Shown: positions 7,700 to 16,700, counted from the first letter of the stretch. The stretch: 22,804 bases of DNA from an uncultured Kiritimatiellota bacterium (GCA_934667295.1 CAKULR010000003.1:1-22804), one strand, 5' to 3'. Numbers and translations are program-made. Notes: a model not told the origin generated them from the letters alone.

Positions 7700-9126
7700 T
7701 CGATGACTTCCCAATGCCCGCGTGTTCCTCCAATGCGGCGGATACGTCCTATACCCTTCAAAGACTTGATTGCGCGTTTGATCGTTTCCCGTGAAACCCC
7801 ACAGGATTCTGACAAGTCATCGATCGTGAGGTCCTTGGCCGAACTCAGCATTCTGAGTACTCTAGCCCCAACGCCGTCATTAGGCTCACGATTGGGCTCA
7901 TTAGGCTCACGATTGGGCTCATTAGGCTCATGGTTGGGCTCATTTCTTCCATTCGTCTGACGATAGACGTTCACGCGCACCGCACTGGACCAGACAATGA
8001 ATTCCGGTTCGCGAAGACCCGCGTCTTTGATTCTCTCGATGTAGCGCTTGACGCCGCTGCCCCAGTTTTCGATGAGGTTCATATAGGCGAATGCGGCGGC
8101 TACGGCCTTGTTTCGGCAATCCGAATAGCCGTTGACCATCTTCTCCAGTGTCATGCCGCGCACCAGTCCGCCGGGGGAGGTCACCTCAAGCCGATCATCA
8201 TAGAGCGCAACCGTGATGGGACTTGCCTCTCCGTCAAGGTAACTACGGTGGACGACTGCGTTGACGATCAGCTCACGGATTGCATCCGGCGGAATCTCAT
8301 AGACATCTTCGCGATAGACCCCGTTGAAACGCGCACCCATGTTGATTTTCTCAAGAACGTACTGTGTCGCCTTTTCAACCTGTTCCTGGATCGGCGACTC
8401 AAACTGGCGGCGGTCGATGAAAACCGCCCTGTCCCTGCCCTTGAAGACGCCGCATTTCACCACAGGCGAAAGCCGGCCATGCCCTGACAACAAGACATAC
8501 GCCCATGTCGGCAGGAACACGCCCCCTCTCTCGACGAGGACACCCCATTTAACCAGTTGTGCCTTTGTTACCGGCTTAATCGCCTTGCGTTGTTCATCGC
8601 TGATTGCATTTCGCCGTGCCACGGTCTTCATTTTGCGGCACAGTTTCTCGATGTCGCTTTCGCCAACCGCCAATCCACGGCAGACAATCCTGTCGAAACT
8701 TTTCCCTTCGCCCTCTATGCGCAATTCCGTCAGCGTTGTCGCATCGACTAGGCGCGTCGTTGCGTCGTAGCGGACAAACACGCCCTCCGTCTCGCCTTTG
8801 GCCGTCAGATAGTAGGGACACTGCATGCCCTGTTCAACGTCAAGAACGATAACCGGCTTGCCTTCAAGCGTGGTCACGCCCAATGTCATCGGCGGGAACG
8901 GCGTAATCCGATTCGCGATGGCATCGGCAATCGCGTCCTTGGCACCAAACAGGTCATCGCCCATGCCAACCACCGAGAGGTCTGTATCGACACCAAAGAT
9001 GATACGGCCACCGCGCCCATTGGCAAATGCGACAACGGTCTTCAGCCATTTGCTGTCATCCTTGGAAAGCGCGCGCTTGAATTCAAGTTGTTCGCCTTCA
9101 CCGCATTTGATTTCATCGAGTGTCAT
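7696..9126 (-). CDS. AlbA_2 (Schlafen-type) / HATPase_c_4 regulator-like protein with HTH
   Basis: This 476-residue protein has three parts. Residues about 5-125 are an AlbA_2 (Schlafen AAA_4-type) domain (EGEQLEFKRAL, VVAFANGRGGRIIFGVD). Residues about 285-385 form an HATPase_c_4-like GHKL domain (AIRELIVNAVVHRSY, LEVTSPGGL, NLIENWGSGVKR). After an Asn/Glu/Pro linker, residues about 425-476 make a helix-turn-helix (LTIDDLSESCGVSRETIKRA). This is the classic layout of proteins often mislabelled as RecG-like helicases or transcriptional regulators. ATG 9126 has GGAGGT 5 nt upstream. It starts 33 nt after the tRNA-Lys 3' end on the same strand, and its stop overlaps the Fic start as ATGA, making a two-gene operon. 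Known roles in the family include regulation and phage defence; the role here is not determinable. Confidence 0.88.
   Translation of the reverse strand: MTLDEIKCGEGEQLEFKRALSKDDSKWLKTVVAFANGRGGRIIFGVDTDLSVVGMGDDLFGAKDAIADAIANRITPFPPMTLGVTTLEGKPVIVLDVEQGMQCPYYLTAKGETEGVFVRYDATTRLVDATTLTELRIEGEGKSFDRIVCRGLAVGESDIEKLCRKMKTVARRNAISDEQRKAIKPVTKAQLVKWGVLVERGGVFLPTWAYVLLSGHGRLSPVVKCGVFKGRDRAVFIDRRQFESPIQEQVEKATQYVLEKINMGARFNGVYREDVYEIPPDAIRELIVNAVVHRSYLDGEASPITVALYDDRLEVTSPGGLVRGMTLEKMVNGYSDCRNKAVAAAFAYMNLIENWGSGVKRYIERIKDAGLREPEFIVWSSAVRVNVYRQTNGRNEPNHEPNEPNREPNEPNREPNDGVGARVLRMLSSAKDLTIDDLSESCGVSRETIKRAIKSLKGIGRIRRIGGTRGHWEVIE
7879..7941 (-). repeat. 21-bp tandem repeat, three copies, in the AlbA_2 protein linker
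   Basis: Two perfect copies and one near-perfect copy of a 21-bp unit (7879-7899, 7900-7920, 7921-7941) encode an Asn-Glu-Pro-rich linker between the GHKL-like and HTH domains. The unit is a multiple of three, so copy-number change would keep the frame. Confidence 0.9.
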
Positions 9127-9159
9127 TTACGACCTCCGTTGACACACAATCTTCAGGAA

Positions 9160-9235
9160 TGGTCGGACTGGCGGGGGTCGGACCCGCGACCCCAACATTA
9201 AAAGTGTCGTGCTCTACCAACTGAGCTACAGTCCG
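9160..9235 (-). tRNA. tRNA-Lys (anticodon UUU)
   Basis: A full 76-nt cloverleaf can be folded: acceptor CGGACTG/CAGTCCG, D arm GCTC/GAGC with loop AGTTGGTA, anticodon arm CGACA/TGTTG with loop CTTTTAA giving anticodon TTT, variable loop GGGTC, T arm GCGGG/CCCGC, discriminator A and encoded CCA. The T loop reads TCCGACC, so position 55 is C rather than the nearly universal U that becomes pseudouridine. Otherwise it looks functional. It has its own promoter and is followed on the same strand by the AlbA_2/Fic operon. Confidence 0.93.
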
Positions 9236-9254
9236 AAGGGGCAAATGCACGGAC

Positions 9255-9283
9255 AGTATACCGAAAACGGCCCCTCGGCACAA
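9255..9283 (-). promoter_or_regulatory. Promoter of tRNA-Lys
   Basis: On the minus strand TTGTGC (9283-9278) and TATACT (9260-9255) are separated by 17 bp. The tRNA 5' end at 9235 lies about 19 nt beyond the -10 box, giving a short leader for RNase P. It stands back-to-back with the methyltransferase promoter. Confidence 0.6.
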
Positions 9284-9288
9284 GTGCC
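9277..9288. promoter_or_regulatory. Palindrome between divergent promoters
   Basis: GGCAC-AA-GTGCC is a perfect inverted repeat that covers the tRNA -35 box and lies about where the -35 of the opposite methyltransferase promoter would be. It could be an operator coupling the two divergent units. It is short enough to arise by chance. Confidence 0.3.
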
Positions 9289-9297
9289 AAGTTTATA

Positions 9298-9306
9298 TGG
9301 TATAAT
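9298..9306 (+). promoter_or_regulatory. Extended -10 promoter of the methyltransferase gene, predicted leaderless
   Basis: A perfect TATAAT (9301-9306) is preceded by TGG, an extended -10 element (TGnTATAAT). No good -35 is seen, which an extended -10 can tolerate. ATG 9314 begins 7 nt after the -10 box, the same distance as at the Fic gene at 1740, with no Shine-Dalgarno sequence, so the transcript should start at or beside the ATG. Confidence 0.7.
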
Positions 9307-9313
9307 AGCGGGC

Positions 9314-10150
9314 ATGGCGGAAGACTATGAACTCATCGACTCGGGCGACGGACGCAAGTTCGAGCGCTTCGGACGCTACACCCTCGTGCGCCCCTGTTCG
9401 CAGGCCCTCTGGCGGCCGCGCGACCGGGCCGCGTGGACCCGTGCGACGGCGACCTTCGACCGCGAGGACGGCAACCGCTGGCATGGGCGCGGCGCCCTGC
9501 CGAAGGAGTGGACGATCGAGACGGCGGGCCTCGCGTTCAGGCTCTCGGGCACGGACTTCGGCCACCTCGGCATCTTCCCCGAGCAGCGTGCGCAGTGGCG
9601 GTGGATCCAGGAGACGGTGAAGGGCCGCTGCGCGTCCGGGGCCCGTCCGCGTGTCCTCAACCTCTTCGCCTATTCGGGCGGCTCGACGCTCGCGGCGGCG
9701 CGCGGCGGGGCGGAGGTCTGCCACCTCGACGCCTCGAAGGGCATGGTACAGTGGGCGCGCGACAATGCGGCGCTGAACGGCCTCCGGGACCATCCAATCC
9801 GCTGGATCACGGACGACGCCCACAAGTTCCTCCGCCGGGAGATCCGCCGGGAACGGCGCTACGACGCCGTCGTCTTCGACCCGCCGACCTTCGGGCGTGG
9901 CGCGAACGGGGAGATGTACAAGATCGAACGCGACCTCCAGGAGACGATCAATCTCGTGAAGGGCGTCCTCTCCGAAAAGCCGCTCTTCGTCCTCTTCTCC
10001 TCCCACACGCCGGGCCTTTCGTGCCGCGTCGCCGAAAATATCATCGGTCAGGCCTTCCCGGCGGCCGCGCGCGTGGAGAGCGGCGAGATGCTGCTGGAGG
10101 GGTGCGACCGTCCCTGCCCCTCGGGGATTTATTGCCGCGCCGTTTTTTGA
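9314..10150 (+). CDS. Class I SAM-dependent methyltransferase, RlmI/RlmK-like core
   Basis: This 278-residue cytosolic enzyme is predicted to transfer a methyl group from S-adenosylmethionine, probably to rRNA by resemblance to the COG1092 family. Motif I VLNLFAYSGGSTLAAARGGA is followed by HLDASKGMVQWARDNAALNG (acidic ribose-binding residue) and the catalytic-site sequence YDAVVFDPPTFGRG. The PUA RNA-binding domain of true RlmI is absent, and a short N-terminal region of about 100 residues takes its place. The start is set at ATG 9314 because the only upstream in-frame start lies inside the tRNA gene and the promoter abuts this ATG. It leads the plus-strand gene run; the next start codon is 17 nt after its stop. 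The substrate position is not predictable. Confidence 0.85.
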   Translation: MAEDYELIDSGDGRKFERFGRYTLVRPCSQALWRPRDRAAWTRATATFDREDGNRWHGRGALPKEWTIETAGLAFRLSGTDFGHLGIFPEQRAQWRWIQETVKGRCASGARPRVLNLFAYSGGSTLAAARGGAEVCHLDASKGMVQWARDNAALNGLRDHPIRWITDDAHKFLRREIRRERRYDAVVFDPPTFGRGANGEMYKIERDLQETINLVKGVLSEKPLFVLFSSHTPGLSCRVAENIIGQAFPAAARVESGEMLLEGCDRPCPSGIYCRAVF

Positions 10151-10156
10151 TACAAT
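10148..10156 (+). promoter_or_regulatory. Possible extended -10 promoter of the exosortase gene
   Basis: TGATACAAT reads as an extended -10 element whose TG belongs to the TGA stop codon of the methyltransferase. ATG 10168 lies 11 nt downstream with no Shine-Dalgarno sequence, so a transcript from here would have a leader of only about 5 nt. The exosortase gene could instead be read from the upstream mRNA. Confidence 0.4.
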
Positions 10157-10167
10157 TCACGAAAATC

Positions 10168-11793
10168 ATGTGGAAGGCCTTCAAATCCAGTCGGACGTGG
10201 GCGCTCCTGGCCTTGGCCGGGTGCGCGCTCTTCGGTTTCTCCGCCATGTTCGTGCGCGTGCGCGGCGTCTTCGGGGACGAGCTGGAGGACATGTCGCACG
10301 GCTGGCTCGTGCTGCCGTTTTCGCTGTACGTGCTGTGGACCGAGCGCGATGAGCTGAAGCGTTCCCTGGGCGCGCCGTCCCCCTGGGGGCTTCTCGCGTG
10401 CCTCCCCTGCGTGCTTCTTGCGCTGCTGGGGACGCGCGGGCTCCAGCTCCGCTTCGAGCAGCTGGGGTTCATCGGCCTCTGCATCACGCTCCCGTGGGCG
10501 TTCTACGGGGGGCGCTGCGCGCGGCTCTTCGTGTTCCCCGCGCTCTTCCTCCTCTTCACGATTCCGCTCTCCACGTTCCTCGACGCCGTGACGATCCACC
10601 TGCGCCTCGTGGCGAGCGGGACGGCGCTCTTCGTGCTGCGGGGCTTCGGGCTGGATGTCGTCCGGCAGGGCACGGCGGTGATCTCGCAGGGGGCGCATCC
10701 GTTCTCGGTCGACGTGGCCGCGCCGTGTTCGGGGATGCGGTCGATCTTCGCGCTGATGGCGCTCACGGCGGCGTACGCCTGGTTCACGCAGCCGACGTGG
10801 CTGCGGCGGGGCGCGCTCTTCGCCTGTTCCGTGCCCCTCGCCGTCCTCGGCAACATCACGCGCATCCTCACGATCTGCCTCGTCGCCGCCGGGACGAGCC
10901 CGGACTTCGCGCTGGGCTTCTACCACGACTATTCGGGCTACATCGTGTTCATCGTGGCCATCTGCCTGATGGTGGCCTGCGGGGGACTGATCGACCGCCT
11001 GGCGGAGCGGTACGGACGTGGCCGGTCCACGCCGTCGCGGAAAGACGAACCCTCCGCGCCGCCTCCTCCGTCCGCACCGGCCCGTTCGCGCTGGGTTCCG
11101 TGGCTGGCCGTGGTGCTGCTCGGCCCCCTCTTCATCTTCCAGGGGCTCACGCCGCGCTCGACGGTGACGGAACCGCCGGCCTTTGCGCTGCCGGAGGCGT
11201 TGCCGGGATACCGGGTCGACGGCGTGCGCTACTGCCAGAACGAGCAGTGCGCGGCGCTGTTCACCCTGTCGAAACTGGAGAGGGGGCGCGAGGGGACGTG
11301 CCCGGCCTGTGGCGGCGACCTGGAGGGCTGTTCGCTCGGCGAGCGGACGATCCTGCCCGCCGACACGCGCATCCACAAGCGCCTCTACGCGACGCCCTAC
11401 GCGCGGTTCCTCGTCTCGGCCATCGTGGGCGGCACGTCCAAGAGCTCGCTGCACCGCCCCGAGCTCTGCATGCCGGCGCAGGGGTTCCAGATGTGCGACC
11501 CGACGGACCTGGCGGTTGAGGGGCGCACGTTCCGCGCGATCCGCCTGGAGAGCCCGCGCGCGCCGTCGACGGTCCTCGCCTACACGTTCTTCAACCAGGC
11601 GGGCGTGCGCACGTCGTCGCACGTCGCGCGGATCCTGCGGGACATCTGGGACCGGTCCGTCCTCAACCGCATCGACCGCTGGGTGATGGTCACGGTCTCG
11701 GCCTCGAACGACGGGGGCTTTTCGCTGGGGCACGCCGCCGACCGCCTTGCGCTCACGGCGTTCCTGGACGACCTTTCGAGGACGCTTCCGTGA
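10168..11793 (+). CDS. Exosortase fused to an EpsI/DUF3485-type domain
   Basis: An inner-membrane transpeptidase-like enzyme of 541 residues, expected to cleave C-terminal sorting signals on exported proteins and attach them to an envelope glycolipid. Residues 1-275 form the multi-spanning exosortase domain with the catalytic triad C187 (APCSGMRS), R232 (GNITRIL) and H253 (YHDYSGY). A proline-rich linker (about 290-305) and another membrane segment (309-326) lead to a C-terminal EpsI/DUF3485-like domain with HRPELCMPAQGF near 429-440. That domain carries an insert with C356-x4-C361 and C378-x2-C381, a zinc-ribbon pattern I do not expect in EpsI. ATG 10168 has no clear ribosome-binding site. 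The stop overlaps the next gene's GTG by 4 nt, implying coupled expression with the sugar transferase. No recognisable sorting-signal substrate lies in the window. Confidence 0.9.
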   Translation: MWKAFKSSRTWALLALAGCALFGFSAMFVRVRGVFGDELEDMSHGWLVLPFSLYVLWTERDELKRSLGAPSPWGLLACLPCVLLALLGTRGLQLRFEQLGFIGLCITLPWAFYGGRCARLFVFPALFLLFTIPLSTFLDAVTIHLRLVASGTALFVLRGFGLDVVRQGTAVISQGAHPFSVDVAAPCSGMRSIFALMALTAAYAWFTQPTWLRRGALFACSVPLAVLGNITRILTICLVAAGTSPDFALGFYHDYSGYIVFIVAICLMVACGGLIDRLAERYGRGRSTPSRKDEPSAPPPPSAPARSRWVPWLAVVLLGPLFIFQGLTPRSTVTEPPAFALPEALPGYRVDGVRYCQNEQCAALFTLSKLERGREGTCPACGGDLEGCSLGERTILPADTRIHKRLYATPYARFLVSAIVGGTSKSSLHRPELCMPAQGFQMCDPTDLAVEGRTFRAIRLESPRAPSTVLAYTFFNQAGVRTSSHVARILRDIWDRSVLNRIDRWVMVTVSASNDGGFSLGHAADRLALTAFLDDLSRTLP

Positions 11794-13751
11794 CGACGTT
11801 CGGACGGAACCTGCTGCACGTGCTCGGGGTGACGGCGCCCTGGTGGGGCCTCACCCTCGTCTCGTTCCTGCTGGGGTATTTCCTCACGCCGCTCTGCCGG
11901 GGGCTCGCGCGGCGGTTCGGGATGGTCGATACCCCCTCCGCCCGCCGCATCAACACGGTGCCCGTCCCGCGCGGCGGCGGCCTCGCCATCTACCTTGCGA
12001 CCACCCTCACGCTCCTCGCCTACATCCTCATGACGGGGGAGCCGGTCTCGCCGCTCTTCTCGAACGCGGTGCTGTTCCGCATGATGGTGCTGGGCGGCGC
12101 GCTCGTCGGGGTGGGTCTGCTGGACGACAAGTTCGGCCTGCCGCCCCTCGTGAAGCTCGCGGGACAGGTCGCCGTGGCGCTCGGCGCGTTCTTCTGGTGC
12201 AACCTCGGCTTCCACACGATTCCGCTCCTGAGCGGCATCCTGCCGGCCCTCGACTGCTTCTGCACGGTGTTCTGGATCGTGGGCGCGATCAATGCGTTCA
12301 ACCTCATCGACGGGCTCGACGGGCTCGCGACGGGCCTCGCGCTCATCGCCGCCGTCGGGATGGGCGGCGCGCTCTTCTTCATCGGCTACCCCCAGGCCAC
12401 GCTCGCCTACTTCGTCTTCGCGGGCGCCTGCCTCGCCTTCCTGCGCTACAACTTCCACCCCGCGAGCGTCTTCCTCGGCGACACGGGCTCGATGTACCTG
12501 GGCTTCGGGCTCTCGACCCTGCCGCTCTTCATGAAGTCGAGCGACTCGCTCTTCGTCTCGCTCGGCGTGCCGATGCTCGCGATGGGCGTGCCGATCTTCG
12601 ACACGGCGCTCGCGATTCTCCGCCGCACGCTGCGGGCCGTGTTGACGCGCGAGGAGCACGGGGCGGACGAGGGGAACGCGCGCGTCATGCAGGCCGATAC
12701 GGACCACCTCCATCATCGCATCCTCCGCCAGCTCGTCTCGCAGCGCAAGGCCGCCGGCGCCCTCTACGCCCTCGCGGCGTTCTTCGTGGCCGTCGGCTTC
12801 GGCGGGCTCGCCCTGCGCGACCGGGCCGCCGGGCTCTTCATCCTCGCCTTCATCGTGGGCGTGTACATCGTCGTGCGCGACATGCGCCGGATCGAGCTGT
12901 GGGACGCCGGACGGCTCCTGAACACGATGGCGCACGACCGCGACCGCGCGAGCCGTCGGCGCCGCCGCATGCTCGCGATCCCATACTACGTGTCGGTGGA
13001 TGCGTTCCTGCTCGTCCTCGTCTGCCTGTTCAACGTCCTGGTCCTCGGCCAGCGCGTCAACGCGCACCTCCTCCACACGGGGATGCCCCTGTGCGTCGTG
13101 CCCGTCTTCTTCTGCCTCATCCTCTTCCGCGTCTACGCGACGGTGTGGTCGCGCGCGCTCATCTCGAACTACATGCGGCTCGTGGCGGCGTGCTTCGTCG
13201 GGACGCTCGGCGGCTCGGCCGCCATCATCCTGTTCCACTTCCCGCACGCGAACCTGATGGCGTTCTCCATGCTCTTCTTCGCGCTCTCCTCACTGGCGCT
13301 TTCGGGCGTGCGGCTCGTCCGCCCCGTCCTGCGCGACCTCTTCTACGCGCTGGACAGCGGGCGATTGGCGGACGACCCGGCGACGAGCCGCATCGTCGTC
13401 TACGGCGCGGGGCTGCGCTATGCGATGTTCCGCCGCGAGCTGGTCCGCTCCTCCCTCCGCAACCGGCGGGTGATCGTGGGCCTCCTGGACGACGATGCGC
13501 TGCTGCGCGGCCTCTACATCGGCGGCCAGCGCGTCCACGGCACGCTCGTGCAGGCGAAGGAGGTCCTGAGGCGGCTGCGCGCGGACGCCGTGGTGGTCAC
13601 GTGCGTCCTGTCGCCCGAGCGCCTTGCGGTCGCGAAGCGGATCTTCTCCGAGGCCGGCGTCCAGGTGACCGTCTGGACCTGCGAGGAGCGGACGGTCGCG
13701 TACGGAAGTCCAACAGGGAGTGAAGTCGTCGATGCTGCAGCAGAATCCTGA
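11790..13751 (+). CDS. WecA/MraY-family sugar-1-phosphate transferase fused to a CapD-like N-terminal half
   Basis: A membrane enzyme of 653 residues that should transfer a sugar-1-phosphate from UDP-sugar to undecaprenyl phosphate, the first step of an envelope polysaccharide. The N-terminal half (1-365) has the family motifs: LLDDKFG (DD 112-113), NLIDGLDGLATG (D174, D177), FLGDTGS (D231), PIFDT (D271) and DTDHLHHRI (H306-H309). The C-terminal half has four predicted membrane segments (about 400-510) and a Rossmann-like domain starting RIVVYGAGLRY, like the N-terminal region of FlaA1/CapD/PglF or of WbaP-type transferases (CoA_binding_3). The catalytic epimerase or phosphotransferase part that normally follows is absent. 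GTG 11790 overlaps the exosortase stop (GTGA) with GAGGA upstream. It probably supplies the polysaccharide linked to the exosortase pathway. Confidence 0.88.
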   Translation: MTTFGRNLLHVLGVTAPWWGLTLVSFLLGYFLTPLCRGLARRFGMVDTPSARRINTVPVPRGGGLAIYLATTLTLLAYILMTGEPVSPLFSNAVLFRMMVLGGALVGVGLLDDKFGLPPLVKLAGQVAVALGAFFWCNLGFHTIPLLSGILPALDCFCTVFWIVGAINAFNLIDGLDGLATGLALIAAVGMGGALFFIGYPQATLAYFVFAGACLAFLRYNFHPASVFLGDTGSMYLGFGLSTLPLFMKSSDSLFVSLGVPMLAMGVPIFDTALAILRRTLRAVLTREEHGADEGNARVMQADTDHLHHRILRQLVSQRKAAGALYALAAFFVAVGFGGLALRDRAAGLFILAFIVGVYIVVRDMRRIELWDAGRLLNTMAHDRDRASRRRRRMLAIPYYVSVDAFLLVLVCLFNVLVLGQRVNAHLLHTGMPLCVVPVFFCLILFRVYATVWSRALISNYMRLVAACFVGTLGGSAAIILFHFPHANLMAFSMLFFALSSLALSGVRLVRPVLRDLFYALDSGRLADDPATSRIVVYGAGLRYAMFRRELVRSSLRNRRVIVGLLDDDALLRGLYIGGQRVHGTLVQAKEVLRRLRADAVVVTCVLSPERLAVAKRIFSEAGVQVTVWTCEERTVAYGSPTGSEVVDAAAES

Positions 13752-16700
13752 ACCCGGTTCCTCTCACCTCCGCTGGGCGGGCGACACGTTCGCCGTCACG
13801 CTGAAGCTGGACGCGCCGCGTCCGGGGCGCGCCGTCTTCCGCACGGAGATCGGCGGCGCGGCGGTCGCCCGCCGCGAGACGGTCGAGCAGAACGACCTCG
13901 GCGCGACGCCGCTGGAACGGCAGTGGCGCGACGTGCCGATGGCGGAGTCCGCGCCCGGCGTCTGGCGCGTGGAGCTGCCGCTCGGCGAGGTGGGGATCTT
14001 CCAGGGGAAGTGCTGTTTCTTCCCCGAGGGGGCGGACGCCCCGGAATGGCCCTGCGGGGACAACCTCGCGGTGAAGGTGGAGCCGGCGGAGGCGCGCGGC
14101 GGCAACGCGATCTACACGGTCTTCCCGCGCCAGTTCGGCTCGTTCCGCGAGGTCGCGCGCCGGCTCGACTTCATCATGGGCAAGATGGGGTTCAACATCA
14201 TCCAGACACTCCCCGTCTTCCCCGTCCCCACGACCTACGCGGTGATGGGCGAGTACGGCTGCCCGTTCGCCGCGACCGACTTCTTCAGCGTCGATCCCGC
14301 GATGGCGGAGTTCGACGCGAAGACGACGCCGCTCGACCAGTTCCGCGAACTGATCGGCGCCGTCCACGCGCGCGGCGGCCGCCTCTTCGTCGATCTGCCC
14401 GCGAACCACACGGGCTGGGCCTCCACGCTCCAGACCCACCACCCCGACTGGTTCCGCCGCCAGGCGGACGGCACGTTCGTCTCGCCCGGCGCCTGGGGCG
14501 TCACCTGGGCGGACCTCGTGGAGCTCGACTACGCGCACCCCGAACTGCGCGCCTACATGGCCGAGGTCTTCCTCTTCTGGGCGCGCAACGGCGTGGACGG
14601 CTTCCGCTGCGACGCGGGCTACATGATCCCCGAGGCGACGTGGAAGTACATCGTCGCCCGTGTCCGCACGGAATACCCCGACACGGTCTTCATGCTCGAA
14701 GGGCTTGGCGGCAAGATCGAGGTGACGGACGCGCTGCTCAACCGCGCGGGGCTCGACTGGGCCTACTCCGAGATCTTCCAGACCTACGACCGGGGCGCGT
14801 TCGAGTGGTACCTGCCCGGCGCGATCGCGCGCGCGCGCGCCCACGGCACGCTCGTCCACTTCGCCGAGACGCACGACAACGACCGCCTCGCGAAGGGCGG
14901 ACACGTCTGGGCGCGCCTCCGCGTCGCGCTCGCGGCCCTCCTCTCCCACCAGGGCGCGTGGGGCATCGCGAACGGCGTCGAGTGGTTCGCGACCGAGAAG
15001 ATCGACGTCCACGGCAGGAACGACCTCAACTGGGGCGCGCCGGACAACCTCGTCGACTTCATCGCGCAGCTGAACCGCCTCGTCGCGCACCACCCCGACT
15101 TCGCGGGCAACGGCCCGATCACGCTCGTCGAACGCGGCGCGGGCAACTTCCTCGCCGTCGTGCGCGGCGCGACGCTCATCCTCGCGAACCTCGACTGCGG
15201 ACGCGGCGTCTCGGCGCACTGGGACGCCGCCGCGTTCCCCGCGTCGAGCGACCCCGACGACCTCCTGCTCGGCCGCCGGGTCCACGCGGAGGACGGCCTT
15301 TGGCTCGAACCCGGCGAGGTGCGCGTCCTCTCCCACTGCCCCTGCGCCGCACTGCCGCCCCCGCCCCTGCCGCCCGCGCCGGAGGGATTCGTCGTCGACT
15401 GGACGTACCCCGAGGATGTCCGACGCGAAATCTGCCTTTCCGTCGGGAGCGTCCTCCGCGTGACGGCGCCGCATCCGTTCCGCGTGCGCCTGAACGACGG
15501 CGAGGCGACCTGCGCCGTCCAGCGGAGCCGCCCTGTGGACGGCGTTCACGAGGTGCGCCTTGCCGCGCCCGCCTACACGGGCGACGGGACGCGCGCCGAC
15601 GCGCGCACGCTCATCCTCTCCCTCTACGCGCCGTCGGGCCTCGTGCGTACGACCGCGCGCGTCCTCCTCACGCCGCCCGCCGATGTGGCGCGTGTGAAAT
15701 GCGTCTACACGGGCGACGAAATCCGCCGTAACCTCGCCGCGCCCGGCGCGGGCGGACTTCTGGAGACGGTGCTTTCGGATGGTGCGGGTTCCGCGAGCCG
15801 CGTGAAGCTCGCCTGGGGCGAGGTGCGCAGCCAGTACGACGCGCTCTTCGCGGTGAACCCGAATCCGCGCGTTCCGTCCGACCGCCTGGTCCTCTGGACG
15901 CGCTGCCGCGCGTGGTTGCAGTACGAGGGCTATTCGCGCGAATTCAACGCCGACTGCATCGACTCGTTCCGGGCCGATCCCGCCGGACGGATGGCCGAAT
16001 GGACGTTCGTCGTCCCCTGTGGCCTTGGGCGTATCGCGAAGTTTCGGTTCTGTCTCGCCCTCGCGCAGGACGGTACGGGCGGGGCGAGCCTCGTCGTCGA
16101 GCGCCTTGCGACGGCGGATTCCGACGACGTGGGCCCCGTCACGCTCGTCTTCCGTCCCGACCTCGAATGGCGGAGCTTCCACGCCACCACCAAGGCCCGG
16201 GGCACCGTCGAAAACGCCTTCGCGACGGCCACGCGCACGCTGGACGGGGACGGTGCCGCCCGGGGTTTTGCCTTTGCCCCGTACGGGAAGGGGGAGCGGT
16301 TCGCGATGACCCTCTCCGGCGGCGTGTTCCACCCGGAAGGTGCGTGGTCGTACTGCGTGTCCCACGCCGAGGAGGCCGCGCGCGGACAGGAGGGCTGCGG
16401 CGATCTCTACTCGCCCGGCTGGTTCTCGTGTTCCTTGGACGTCGGTTGCAGGATTGCGCTCGGTGCCGCATACACGTCTCCCACGCGCCAGGACGCTTTC
16501 GACGAGAAGGAGGCGAAACGGCTCCTCGCCGAACGGGGGACTCCTCGGGAAGAGGTTGTACCGGAGATTCCGCTGGACGCCGCCCTGCGCGAGGCGCTGC
16601 GGCTGTTCGTCGTGAAGCGCGACGACGTGAAAACCGTGATTGCGGGCTATCCGTGGTTCCTTGACTGGGGACGTGACACGTTCATCTTCCTGCAGGGCGC

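Noticed and set aside
9270..9290. Sigma-54 promoter suggested by TTGGCAC on the minus strand
   Set aside because: The required GC element at the proper distance is missing, and a good housekeeping promoter overlaps it.
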